A DNA stretch of 64,000 nucleotides, from contig OZ038530.1 in the NCBI GenBank assembly GCA_964036665.1, positions 22,776,001-22,840,000 of the forward strand, in the 5' to 3' direction. Positions within the stretch are counted from its first letter, which is position 1, and the number at the start of each line of letters is the position of its first letter. Positions 12,261 to 23,288 of this stretch are shown here, piece after piece. The DNA is from Gordius sp. MW1. Its lineage: Eukaryota; Nematomorpha; Gordioida; Gordea; Gordiidae. Made by a program: the position numbers and the translations under genes. A model generated the notes under the pieces. The model saw only the letters and a list, made by a program, of their open reading frames with translations. It was not told the DNA's origin and did no database searches.

Positions 12261-12907
12261 AAGTAATTTGGAAGGAGGTTGATAACACTAAAAAAATGAT
12301 AAAGTGTGATGTAATGAAGTGCTATTAAGATCTTAAAAAGTGTAAGAAAGCCCAAAGAAAGCGTTAAACCCTAAATAAAACTGTCTAAAATTAATAACAT
12401 CATTATAAGGCCTTTAATTATATTTTGATCCCTAATCAACAACATCATATATATATTGATTGCTCTGGCATATGGATTAATTCAGGATTATATAACAGGA
12501 AATTAGCCAATGGATAAGCAATCATGGTTAGATAAAATGACACTTATCAGTATCTAAACAATGAATACACCTTAAAATACCAATTTTTTAGCGCTTCCAA
12601 CTAAGTGATTCTGCTCAGACACAATGAGTTTTAGAATGAATAAAAAACGTTGTTAGTTGTTATGCAATTTATTCAAGAAATCACCGATTTTGGATGACTG
12701 TAAGATATTTATATTAAATTGATAGGAATTGCTTATGGTATTATAAAAGACACCATTGGTGTAGTTTTAGATGGCTTTACCTGTTGATTTTTTTTGGTTA
12801 TAAGTTTAATTGTTGAAAATCCGTTGACAATAATCTAATATAAATACATGGAATCTAAAAGTCAAAATACGTCAAATAAAATAATTACTATTCTGATTAG
12901 CATCACC
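12260..12907. other. Non-coding, outer part of the receptor duplication
   Basis: The block AGTGATTCTGCT.AGACACAATG near 12603 recurs near 31023, which suggests that the duplicated receptor block extends to here. No gene is seen. Confidence 0.4.
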
Positions 12908-12915
12908 TAGAGGAT

Positions 12916-13204
12916 CATGAGCGTACGCGGAGGGGAGGCGGCTGCCCCCCCCCCCCCTAATTTAAAAAAAAAATTTCAACACAAAAACCCTTAGAACTTA
13001 AAAAAAATATATTTTGTCCGGCTGCCCCCACTGCATAATTAGGGGAGTTTTTTTTTTGGTCGCCGGAACATTTTTGAATAGTCGAGACCTTTTTTTTTTT
13101 TGCTTTCAGGAAAATTTATGGATTGTCGAAATCTTTTTTTTTTGCTCTCAGGGAAAAAATTTCTGCCCCCCCCCCCCTAATTCAAAACCTGGGGTACGCC
13201 CATG
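12916..13204. mobile_element. hAT-type MITE, CATGGGCGTAGCC family, 289 bp
   Basis: It begins CATGAGCGTACGC and ends GGTACGCCCATG, mutually inverted. Flanking octamers are TAGAGGAT (12908-12915) and GAGAGGAT (13205-13212), an 8-bp target duplication with one mismatch. Long C and T homopolymer tracts lie inside. Its interior closely resembles the copy at 59698-60000. Confidence 0.82.
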
Positions 13205-13212
13205 GAGAGGAT

Positions 13213-13815
13213 CTTCCAAAATTGGCCAAGAAACCACGAACGATTTAAAATTGTATTTGTCTATAAGAATACCAAATTTTTGTTTCAGTAAAAACCGAAT
13301 GTTAAGACGAGGAAAACGTCTTCCTACCTCTTTTCAAACTTTAGCATATTTAATCTTGGTAACGATTGCTATTCTTTAAGACTTAAAGAATTACACTTGA
13401 TCTGCATTTTATCAGATATAGAAAATCTAGTTAATTTTTAGCATTAACAATAATTTATTTTTAGCTATAAATCACCCTAACAACCTTTGGCCCCCAGGCC
13501 TTACAAATTATTAAAAAAGTAGGGAAACAAATCTCTTTAATATCCCATGATAGTTGCGGATCATTTTTATACGACAGAAAATCGAGATAACTATCTGTAA
13601 AAATAATTCATTAGCAATGCTGAGTGTTTTCCGAATATATAAAATTCTTAACTTCCTAATTATTTTCTCACTTTCACAAAATATGTAATTTTTTATAAAA
13701 ATAATAAATGATTATTGATTAAATTTTTTTTTATATATATATAAAGTGTATTAATATATGGCTAATTATAAAACGGTAATATGTAATACAAATTTAGTAT
13801 ATTAAAAAAATTAAT
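13213..13815. other. AT-rich non-coding stretch
   Basis: No supported gene. Pieces of the duplicated receptor block are expected here, but no motif could be defended. Confidence 0.5.
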
Positions 13816-13945
13816 AAATATATCTTCATCTTCCTCTTTTAAAGAAGGACAAGAATTCAAAAAGGATTTAAAATTAAATTTAGCGATTAAAATCGCAATT
13901 GATTGTTTTAGTAGAAATGCGGGAGAATATTTTGAAGGGGAGATC
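13816..13945 (-). pseudogene. Inverted 3' fragment of the RPDG-type RT element
   Basis: Read on the minus strand, about 43 codons are open and match the extreme C-terminus of the neighbouring plus-strand RT remnant: a block like FLLKQSIAILIAKFNFKS, then an acidic tail. It abuts the plus-strand fragment head to head. Confidence 0.75.
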
Positions 13946-15405
13946 GCTTATGTTTAAATGCCTCTAAAAGTGAAATATACTCTGACTTGGATAATATTCA
14001 CCCAAAGTTTTTTGACTTTGCCAAAATTAATAAAGACAATATGTATGTTTTAGGCGCACCTATCGGGGGCCCTGAGTGCCTCAAAAATTTTTTAGACAAA
14101 AACCTTTCTTCTCTAAAAACCAAATTAGACATTTTTAAATCTATGCCCTCTCATCATTCCTTTTACATTATAAAAAATTATTGCAACATTAGCAAAATTT
14201 TATTCTGCTTCCGCTCCACGCAAGCTTTTTTATTTAAAGATGTCTTACACAATTATAAACACTTTTTTAAATCCACACTTGAATTATTTTAAATATTTCT
14301 TTTAACACGAATACTTGGCTTCAAGCCACTCTTCCCACAAAATCTGGCGGTCTAGGTATTCGTTCCCCAACCGCGATTTCCTTAGCCGCCTTTATTTCCT
14401 CCTCCCTTTCTTTTAAACAATCTATTAACGACCTTGTCCCTTTCTCACTCAACCCCTCTATCAATCAAGCCTAATCTCTATGGAATGAGAATGTCAATTT
14501 AGGAGTTGACATTCCACAATCATATGCCCAAAAAGAGTTGGATGCAAGTTTGGTGTCGCGGTCCGTTGCTTACCTTCTCTCGACATGCGACGCCAAACAG
14601 CATTGCAATCTTAGGTCATTGGCTTTCGACCAATCTGGTCATGAATGGCTTGAAGCTTACCCTAGTAAGTTTTCGGGAATGTTTTTAGAGAATCCTACCC
14701 TGTCCTTCAACATAGCCCTCCGCTTGGGCTGTAAATACACGTCCCCATACCCCTGCCGGATTTGTAATTCACTTGTAGATGAGGAAGCGCGTCACCCTCT
14801 GCATTGTAAATTTAACAAAAGCCGGTATAGTAAGCACCAAAAAATAAATACACTGCTTCAAGCTGCCCTCAAACGGGCAAAAGTTCCTTCCATCCTTGAA
14901 CCGTCAGATCCCTCTCTCGAAAGGCGGATGCGTCCTGACGGTTCATCACTTATCCCATGGGACAAAGGCCTTTTCTTAAAATGGGACTACACCTGTATTG
15001 ACCTGTTTGCCCCCTCCAACGATACTCACGACCCCCTAGGATCGGCAGAGCATCTCAAATCCTTAAAATACTCAGCTTTATCGGAATCCTCCGTTTTTAT
15101 TCCTATCGTCTCGTCGTGCTCAGGGACGTTCGGAAAGAGCGCATTAAATTTTTTTAAAGAACTCAATAAACGCTCGCCCCCTTCTAAAATATCGAATAGT
15201 TTCTTACTAAGACAATCAATTGCCATTGCGATTGCTAAATCCAATTTTTATTCTTTGATGGATTCAATGCCCATTCTTAAAGATGAAGAAACGGATAATG
15301 TGTTTTAATCATTCTTTTTATAAATATTTTCGTTCTTGTATCTTTGTATTAAATCCACTTTATATTTAATTTTTTTTAATAAAGCATGTCAATTCAAAAA
15401 AAAAA
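13946..15405 (+). pseudogene. Degenerate RT retroelement, C-terminal part with zinc knuckle and RPDG block
   Basis: The translated remnant starts after the catalytic RT motifs with SKSEIYSDL, then LGAPIGG and a YIIKNY block. A frame change follows near 14290, with a TAA near 14472, and then an open stretch to 15308. That part holds CRIC...HPLHC (a zinc-knuckle pattern) and RMRPDG...WDYTCID, which recall the C-terminal nuclease region of endonuclease-bearing RT elements; the nuclease identity is inference. AATAAA (15378-15383) and an A tract (15396-15405) mark the 3' end. The element is 5'-truncated and inactive. Confidence 0.8.
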
Positions 15406-15759
15406 TTCTTTAAAAAAGGACAATGCCATTTCCCATAAGAGCCGGAACAGGATGAAACTATGGGGATAAAAATACTTGAGTTTAAAAGGGCTTTGTATTT
15501 TGTTAATTTGCGCCCCTCGGCGAGAGCCATTGGGTCATAATTGAGATTTGAGGTACCTAGAATTAGATCTTAAAAATTGCCCAAAAAAATTAAACAGATA
15601 CAACGATTTATTTTTGACACCATTATAATCTTTAGTGAACAATTTTTTTCTATTTTTAGTAATTATTTAGAATGCTAAAAACAACATTTTACGTTTAATA
15701 AGATAATGCATAATAACATAATATATAAATCATAATAGCATAAAATATATTTCAAGAAT
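15406..15759. other. Non-coding, 3' flank of receptor copy 1
   Basis: AT-rich sequence between the retroelement poly(A) and the receptor stop codon. It probably contains the receptor 3' UTR, since transcription runs leftward. Confidence 0.5.
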
Positions 15760-17202
15760 TTATGTTTTTTTAAAGCAAGGTTTGAATGTATCGAAAACAT
15801 ATTTTCTGTAAGCCTTGTTAAAAATAATGTTGATGTAGAAGTTAAGGGTAATATAGGCGTATTCGAGGAAATATGATATGCTCCAGGCAGCATTTAAATC
15901 ATGAACACTAAGTATATCTTTTTTCACCAACGCTACAATATGATATATGGCGCTGGGAAGAATAAATAAAACAAATTGGACCATAAATATCAAACTGGTT
16001 ACAAAATTGCGGCGAGCTTCCATTTTACGGCGCTCATCTATACTCAATAAGGCTTTACTCTTTGGCCCGCGTTCTTCAATGTTTGACGAAACCCTAAGCG
16101 AAACTTCACTGCGTGTTAACTTAGTATTCATCCTAATTCCACTTTCGACATCAGAAATGTTATTAAACATTGCTTTGTGCCATCTTGTCCTGCTATGAGG
16201 CTTAAAAGAGTGTTCGGCATTACACACAATTTCACTATGTACTCTTTTCAATTTAGTCATCTTAGAGTTTCCACTCTCGCTCGTCGTCGCAACTTTGGAG
16301 CGTTTCTTAATAACTATAATCTGAATCACTAGAATAACGATGAAGGGTATAATTTTGGCCATAAATTCTCGGATTATTTGATAGGCCATCCACATGCTGC
16401 GATGCGAAGGGATCTCTGGCTCATGCAGAACATGACGGTATAAAATGAGGGGCACAATTTTGAATTTAGTCAACGACTTTGTTATATTACTCCCATAAGA
16501 TTCATTGGAAATTTTAAATTTTGGCATGATGTTATAACATGTCACCTGTGTTACTTGGTACCATAGAGTAAGTGGAGCGCACCATATGATGGAATAAATA
16601 AAGCATCCTGCCACTGCCCATTTAGCTGTAGTGCCATTACACAATTGCTTGTACTTGTATGGCAAAATAACTGCTGTGAATTGATCTAGCGAAAAGAGGA
16701 CAGTTAGGAGAAAACTAAATACTAAAAATGTTTTAAATATCGGTAAGTGATAATGACTGATGTAAGTTTGCCAATTTTTAGTGAAGTAAAGCTTCGATTT
16801 AAAATAGTTATGGAGGGTATCTAAGAAAGGCCATATGATCATGAACAAACAGTTTATGATATTAGACACGAAGTAGCTAAAACCCAGCACATAATTTGCC
16901 CTTTTGCAAGTAACAACTTGGTTCAAAGAAGGCGAAGTAGGTCTGACTTTTGTCCCATAACCATGACTAGTGGCAATGGGCATTTGACGATTACTTTGAT
17001 TTAGTCTTATATTTAGAAGTCCAATGCCATTTCCAATGATCCCCAGAAAGATTAGAATGGGTGCAATCCATAGATATATGATGATAGATGCTGGTGTTAA
17101 AATATCACGCGTATTCAAACTATCGCAATATTGAATGTAATGAGTCAGATCAAAACTTGTGTTATTACTTATTTTGGTTGAAATTTGTAAAGACTTATAC
17201 AT
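15760..17202 (-). CDS. Seven-transmembrane receptor, rhodopsin-like, copy 1 (intact)
   Basis: A single 480-residue frame without introns. Membrane segments are visible in order: TM1 with GNGIG (about residue 60), TM2 with NIINCLFMIIWP, TM3 ending LDQFTAVILPYKY, TM4 WAVAGCFIYSIIWCAPL, TM5 IIPFIVILVIQIIVI, a long basic third loop, TM6 FMVQFVLFILPSAIYH and TM7 YAYITLNFYINIIF. The overall pattern resembles invertebrate peptide (FMRFamide-like) receptors. Oddities: DRY is replaced by DQF, the TM2 Asp is apparently Asn, and no Cys precedes TM3. A Cys remains in the second extracellular loop and one in the N-terminus. The ligand is unknown. It belongs to a duplicated block with copies at 31931 and 47619. 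Confidence 0.85.
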   Translation of the reverse strand: MYKSLQISTKISNNTSFDLTHYIQYCDSLNTRDILTPASIIIYLWIAPILIFLGIIGNGIGLLNIRLNQSNRQMPIATSHGYGTKVRPTSPSLNQVVTCKRANYVLGFSYFVSNIINCLFMIIWPFLDTLHNYFKSKLYFTKNWQTYISHYHLPIFKTFLVFSFLLTVLFSLDQFTAVILPYKYKQLCNGTTAKWAVAGCFIYSIIWCAPLTLWYQVTQVTCYNIMPKFKISNESYGSNITKSLTKFKIVPLILYRHVLHEPEIPSHRSMWMAYQIIREFMAKIIPFIVILVIQIIVIKKRSKVATTSESGNSKMTKLKRVHSEIVCNAEHSFKPHSRTRWHKAMFNNISDVESGIRMNTKLTRSEVSLRVSSNIEERGPKSKALLSIDERRKMEARRNFVTSLIFMVQFVLFILPSAIYHIVALVKKDILSVHDLNAAWSISYFLEYAYITLNFYINIIFNKAYRKYVFDTFKPCFKKT

Positions 17203-17630
17203 ATTTATTTTTCAATGCTAATAGATCTTGTCAATAATTAAGGGTATTTAAAGATGGGATGGTTGTTATATATTGATGCTAGAATTATGTTTGGACTAGA
17301 TAAAAAATTTAATTATATTGGCTCGGGGTATCGAAATTTACCGTAATGCCGAATAACACGCGAGAGCCAGCTAATGACATTATAGGAGGCATACCTTTGA
17401 TTAAATTATTATATTGATTGGCGACGGTTTCAGTATCCAAAAAAAGATATTGGCACAATGTTAATCGTTTGTGATTTGATTTAAACCAAATTAGCATTGT
17501 TTTCTCCTAGCTATAGATCATTCTTAATTAAGAATTACTTAGTCTTTATGTGCAAATATGGCATCCTTTCTTTTACTAATAACGACTCAATTTTTAGATA
17601 AATTCATTTTAATTGATGGAAGACTTTATT
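17203..17630 (-). other. Upstream region of receptor copy 1, conserved with copy 2
   Basis: The minus strand carries a short frame (17309-17497, beginning MLIWF) with a homologous counterpart upstream of copy 2 (33463-33684, containing MLIWFN and a shared NQY.NL block). No splice link to the receptor is conserved, so it is more likely a duplicated 5' flank or UTR than an exon. Confidence 0.45.
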
Positions 17631-17631
17631 A

Positions 17632-17942
17632 TAATTTTGTCCGATTTAAGGACATGATTAAAATAATTATATGATTATAAAATAAACGTAAAACATTTTC
17701 TAACTCTGAACAAATTATGTAGTGATCACTCTTGAAGGCAACTGTTTTATACGAACTAGGTTTATTACTTTTGACAGAGAATGAAATTTAGAGTCTATAA
17801 TTAAACTACACGAACACAATAAATTAAGTATATACATTATGACTAAACCCGAATTGCTTGAATCCAAGATGCCCCTCCCGACCCTTACTAGATATAAACC
17901 ATCTGATGATGTCCATGAATTAGACAAAATATTATAAAAAAC
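17632..17942. mobile_element. MITE inside the duplicated receptor flank, copy 1
   Basis: The left part holds TTTTGTCCGATTTAAGGACA. The right part (about 17900-17940) read in reverse gives TTTTGTC then GGACATCATCAGAT, so the ends are inverted repeats. The homologous element sits at the same relative position in copy 2. Solo similar ends lie near 44545 and 49180. Confidence 0.6.
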
Positions 17943-19190
17943 TTAATTTATCTTTATGGTCATGCTAATTCCCAAACCTCTGAAAAAAAAATAACGAGGT
18001 CCAAACTTTTATAGCTGAAAATGCAGGCGGACAAAGACAGCAAAATTTAGTGGTAGGTAATCAATCAAATTAAGTTCCAAATTTATAAATTATTATTCAT
18101 GAACAGTCAATTAGACCTTTTGGTTCATTTATTAACGATTGAATTCGATTAAAGTAAATCTATTACAATTAGAAGAAAAATATAAAAATACTTATTTTAG
18201 CTTACTTACACTCACTCTGGTTAAGCCAACAAACAGCTGAAACTTTTTAAGTAAGGATCTAAGACCGCCATTTTTAATAGATTTATTAACAAGCCAAACG
18301 CTACTTTCCGCTACAATTGGTTGTTTAGAATTAGCACCGTTCTTTTAGCTCAATTATAGCCCTTGCTTATTTAAACAAAAAAATGTTTTTGAGGGAAAGG
18401 GAAACCTTTAAAAACCTATTATCACCCTATTATCACAAGTTAATTGATTAAGCAATTGCCTTTCCAGCGTGACACTATATATTTTTCTATTATTGTTATA
18501 TGGTATTTTACCCTATTCCTTACACAATCACATATAAAAAAATCAATATTAAATGTTGTCATTAATAAATTATGAACAATTTTATATGACATAATAATAA
18601 GGTATAATAGAACATGGTGAAAGATAATATTTATGTATATCAACAGATCTTAATCTTTAATACCCCCTATATTGTGATCTTATAATTTGAATATTTTAAT
18701 CATTATGTGTAAAATATATATTGATTTTAATATTCAAAAAAACTCACACTATAGTGCCTTTTACTTTATTTCAGACAATTTTTCTTTTAGCCGGGCCGGG
18801 TATAAAAATATGATTTTAATGCTAGCCAGGTCGACTATAGGTAGCTGAGGATAAAATTAAGACACCTTTGGGCCTGGTATGGTTGGAATTTAAGAAATCT
18901 TATAAGTGCAGATTTTTAATTCATATGTATAAAAGATGACACAGCATTATTGAATCCGATTGCTAAAATCAAAAAAATGGCTTTAGTTTAAAAATGAGAT
19001 GGTATATGCTAACTTCAGTTATAAACTATTTTTTATATAAACATAATTAACATTGCATTATGGGCTTAGAATTTTTATGGGAAGCATTTTAATAGTTAAA
19101 TATCTGCATGGTAGTTTTTTAAACTTTTAAACATGGATTTACATTAGTTGGTTTCTCTATAATTTTTCAGTGAGATAGTCGAAAATAGTA
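17943..19190. repeat. Right part of receptor segmental duplication, copy 1
   Basis: Several anchors recur in order beside copy 2: AATTCCCAAACCTCT (17969) with 34197, CAGCGTGACACT (18465) with 37890, TAAAAGATGACA (18928) with 38340, and GGCTTTAG (18979) with 38402. No gene is seen. Confidence 0.7.
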
Positions 19191-19197
19191 CGTAATA

Positions 19198-19341
19198 GTG
19201 TTGTAAAATAGGCTGGGTTTTGTTTGGTTGACCTTGGGTATAACCAAGACTACCGAGCCACTCCGGTCCGTTTTTCAAATTTCGACTAAGCCTAGTGGTC
19301 GATTAAGAAAAACAGACCAAAAACCCAGCCTTATATACGAT
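19198..19341. mobile_element. Degenerate MITE, GTGTCGTAAAAC family
   Basis: The left end TAGTGTTGTAAAATAGGCTG and the right block AACAGACCAAAAACCCAGCC are inverted relatives. The well-preserved member is at 57447-57648, and another is near 52900-53039. Confidence 0.6.
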
Positions 19342-19717
19342 AAAAATTACTAATTGACAAATTAGACATCAATAATTTATAAGAGTTGCTAGGTATTTTT
19401 ATCAGTTTGTAATCGATATTAATTGGGAGTAATAAAAAATTAATTATTCTTTGACCTTGAAAAAATGATTAACGAATCATATTATTAATATTTCTACCAA
19501 AGAAAAATATTATGACGATTTAAAAATACCTCAAGATAAGTAATATTTTTTATATGAATGATTAAAATAAAAAAGTTAAAAAAAGCGTTATAATTTTTTT
19601 TATATGCAGCTAAAATAATATTCTAAATAGCTTAAACAACGCATTTGTAAAGTAACTTACAATATTTAAGTTTAAATCTATTTTGTAATTTAAAACTTGT
19701 TCCTTCTATGTTATACT

Positions 19718-20652
19718 AGCTGACCCGGCAAACGTTGTTTTGCCATTTACCCGGGTGTATTAGCAGAATATATATCATCTGATAGATAAATTTCAATAGA
19801 TTAAGAATATATCACATGTAATAATATTAAGAATTCATCGTTGAAACTACAAAATATATTAGAAATCTATTAATTGCTCTGTTATCGGGATTTAAAAAAT
19901 TGGGATTTAAAAAAATTTACCTTGATTAAAGGCCTTTATACGTTATTTTCATATTTAATAATTAGAAATATTTTCAATTATATTAATTGGGTATTGTAAA
20001 ACTTATTAATTTTAACGCTAATCAAATAAGTGTAGAGAATGTATTTATTCAAGAAACTTTTAAACTTGTAGCTTTTACATTCTCGAAATCCCTTGTTGGG
20101 TTTAGACGCGATAGTGTACCAGGGAAAGCTAAGATCGATGTATCATAGTATGTAACTTTAACTAAAAATTGAAAATGAAGTTTGAACATATAAAAAACTG
20201 ACGTTAGAAATCTTTTTAAAAAATATATATACAATCTCATAATTACTTTTTAAGCCATGGAAAAAAGAATTAAAATTATCCAAGAATGAAAGAAATTTTA
20301 TTTATTTCAGGTTTAATTGATAAACTTTATGTTGTCACCGTTAACCGTTCTCGAAAACTAATGGACCGATTTGGCTCGAACAAATCTTAAAACATGCTCC
20401 GGAGTGTCAGGAATAAACTGTGAAATTTTGAGCCAAATCGATCTGGTAGTTTTTACAAAAGTTGAGAATCAGGCACTAAATCGTTCTCGAAAACTACTGG
20501 ACCGATTTGGCTCGAACAAATCTTAAAACATGCTCCGGAGTTTGGGGAATAAACTGTGAAATTTTGAGCCAAATCGGTCCGGTAGTTCTCCAAAATTGGT
20601 GGCGGCATATATATATATACATACATAGTTTCATTTTTATATATAAGATTGA
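19718..20652. repeat. Dispersed repeat starting ACTAGCTGACCCGGC, with a 136-bp internal duplication
   Basis: The start ACTAGCTGACCCGGCAAACG resembles a terminus seen at 46838 (ACTAGCTGTACCCGG). Near the right end a unit occurs twice with a 136-bp period (TCGAAAACTA at 20351 and 20487). In the second unit GGACCGATTTGGCTC (20499-20513) and GAGCCAAATCGGTCC (20566-20580) are perfect inverted repeats. The region ends in an AT/ACAT microsatellite. The class is not assigned. Confidence 0.6.
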
Positions 20653-20659
20653 CCATGGT

Positions 20660-21310
20660 ATTAAAGTTGTATCTTGCCCATATAACTAATAGTAAACATT
20701 TTTGTCTAATTTAAATAAACTAAATCTTGAGATTTTACAATCAATTTATTAAATACGGCTTTTAATGAGATTTCTCTTATTAACGATATCCCATTGTATA
20801 GCATTAAAATTATTAGATATTAATTTTTATTATTTTTTTTGTTAAAAAGTCTTGTAATTACATTTTAATTAACTCCAATGTGTAACATTTTCCGCCATTT
20901 TGAAATGTGTACAAATAAGGGAAGGACATAAAAATTATGGTAATTTTAACAAAATAAAAAATATTCAGTTAAACATTAAAAACAGCACTATGAAATATAT
21001 ATTATTTACAAAATTCATAAAAAAAAAGTATAAAAATACTGGGATGATGTGATATTAAAGCAACTGAGTGCCATCTGCATTTTATAAAATAATCATTGAT
21101 TAATATTACTTTTAATTTAACTAATGGGGAAGGTAAATTCACTTCGTCTGTTTGAACAATGAGGTGCACTGCATAAAGAGATGGGAGATAGTTGAATTTA
21201 TAATGGTGGATTTAATGGTATACATATTTTACCATACGAAACATATATGACATGAGCAGTCTATGTAGTCTATATTGTACTTTCTTATAGCGTATGAATA
21301 TATCTGTCCC
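20660..21310. other. AT-rich non-coding stretch
   Basis: No gene or repeat was recognised. Confidence 0.5.
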
Positions 21311-21317
21311 AAAGAAA

Positions 21318-23288
21318 ACTCGGGCCTTCGGCCCTCGTGGGAAGGGGGAGAAGGGAAGGGAAGAGGGGAAGGGAAGGGGGGACGACTCATCTGTACTTCG
21401 TATAAATGTATCATATTTGCTATGCAATTTATGGGCGAGAAAGGTGGGAAAGGCGAGAATGCCTATAGAGGGGTATTAAATGCCTAATGAAATTAATTAT
21501 TTATACAAATTGTCCATTATAGGCAAAATGTAATAAAGGCAAAATGTAATATAGGCAAGGGTTAGGGTTAGTTTTAGTGTTTGCATCTAGTTGCGTATTA
21601 CATTAGTTTTTATGGCCTTTAGTGATTATGGGTCTAACAAACATTATATTATAAAACAACACAATGTTAAGAATTTGCAAATTGTTGGGAGAAATTTTTT
21701 GTTGAATTTGAACAATTTTTAATTAAAAAAATCAAAAATTTGGCCAATGGTCACTTTTTCTCTATTGGTCAGTACCAACAGATACTCTATAAGTCAATGA
21801 TAGCCAAAAAAACGGAAAAAAAAATTTTGATGCTCACTTTGGCCAATGGTCATTTTTTTCCATTGGTCAGCAGCCAGCACACGGTAAAAGTGGATATAAA
21901 TTCATAAGAGTAAAAAAAACGAAAAAAAAATTTTCGAATCACATTTTGGCCAATGGTCATTTTTTTCCATTGGTCAGCAGCCAGGACACGGTAAAAGTGG
22001 ATATAAATTCATAATAGTCAAAAAAAAAACGAAAAAAAAGTTTTCGAATCACATTTTGGCCAATGGTCATTTTATTCCATTGGTCAGCAGCCAGCGGACG
22101 GCCAAAAAGTCATAATAGCAATGGTAGGAACAGGAACAATCATAATAGTCAAAAAAAAACGAAAAAAATAATTTCGATTCACATTTTGGCCAATGGTCAT
22201 TTTTTCAATCGGTCAGGAGCCAGCGGACGGCCAAAAGTCATAATAGCAATGGTAGTAACAGGAACAATCATAATAGTCAAAAAAAAACGAAAAAATAAAC
22301 TCGGATTCACATTTTGGCCAATGGTCATTTTTTCATTGGTCAGCAGCCAGCGGACAGCCAAAAAGTCTTATTATCAATGATAGTAACAAGAACAATCATA
22401 AGAGTCAAAAAAAACTCCGGGATTCTAACCCCAAAACTAGTTAAATTGCATAGCAATTAAAAGTAAACAACTTTTATTTATGTTTATTATATAACATTGG
22501 TCAGCAGCCAGCGGACGGCCAAAAAGTCATAATAGCAATGGTAGAAACAGGAACAATCATAATAGTCAAAAAAAAACGAAAAAAATAATTTCGATTCACA
22601 TTTTGGCCAATGGTCATTTTTTTCATTGGTCAGCAGCCAGCGGACGGCCAAAAATTCTTATTATCAATGATAGTAACAAGAACAATCATAAGAGTCAAAA
22701 AAACTCCGGGATTCTAACCCCAAAACTAGTTAAATTGCATAGCAATTAAAAAGTAAACAACTTTTATTTATGTTTATTATATAACTAGTTAAATTGCATA
22801 GCATTAAAAGTAAACAACTATTATCTATGTTTATTATATAACAAAAACTAGTTAAATTGCATAGCAATTAAAAGTAAACAACTTTTATTTATGTTTATTA
22901 TAAAACTAGTTAAATTGCATAGCATTTAAAAGTAGCAATTAAAAGTAAACAACTTTTATTTATGTTTATTATATAACTAGTTAAATTGCATAGCAATTAA
23001 AAGTAGCAATTAAAAGTAAACAACTTTTATTTATGTTTATTATATAATAGATAATTTAACAAATCTTATATATAACACACCGAGGGAGATAGAGATGAGG
23101 GGTGGGGCACCTCTTATGGATTAATTTAAAAAATAACACAGCGAGGGAGATAGAGATGAGGGGTGGGGCACCTCTTTCTCATGCATTAATTTAAAAAATC
23201 GATAACCTAATATACCCAATGCAAATAGATTGGGATGGACGGACGGACGGACAACAAAAAACGAGCCCATAAATTGCATAGCAATTAA
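21318..23288. mobile_element. Composite repeat, copy A
   Basis: It opens with ACTCGGGCCTTCGGCCCTCG (self-complementary GGGCC/GGCCC), then a GA-rich tract, then TTTGCTATGCAATTTATGGGC. It closes with GAGCCCATAAATTGCATAGC, the inverse of that motif. Between lie a minisatellite (21741-22700), short tandem blocks with ATTGCATAGCAATTAAAAGT (about 22430-23045), and a duplicated GGGAGATAGAGATGAGGGG block (about 23085-23180). Short open frames across it are repeat translations, not genes. Confidence 0.8.
21741..22700. repeat. Minisatellite with TGGCCAATGG hairpin units, 99-128 bp
   Basis: TGGCCAATGG starts at 21741, 21840, 21947, 22067, 22187, 22315 and about 22605. Each unit pairs CCAATGG with CCATTGG across a T-rich loop, followed by CAGCAGCCAGCGGACGGCC and an A-rich spacer. 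Related arrays lie at about 41545-42230 and 45296-45960. Confidence 0.9.

Noticed and set aside
13014..13379. 121-codon frame with Phe-rich and Pro-rich stretches
   Set aside because: Covers homopolymers of the MITE at 12916-13204 and its flank.
17309..17497. Extra coding exon of the receptor
   Set aside because: A homologous frame exists upstream of copy 2, but splice donors and the distal part are not conserved, so UTR or flank is more likely.
21275..21487. Overlapping Gly/Lys/Arg-rich frames on both strands
   Set aside because: They are translations of the GA-rich tract of the composite repeat and recur in copies B and C.
21555..21575. TTAGGG-like telomeric repeats
   Set aside because: Only about two copies (GGGTTAGGGTTAG), repeated in copy C as part of the composite repeat; not telomeric.
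22063..22380. 105-codon frame with repeated GQWSFF-like peptides
   Set aside because: Periodic translation of the TGGCCAATGG minisatellite, not a gene.
21741..22700. Regularly spaced repeats resembling a CRISPR array
   Set aside because: The genome is animal, units are 99-128 bp and related throughout, and there are no unique spacers or cas genes.
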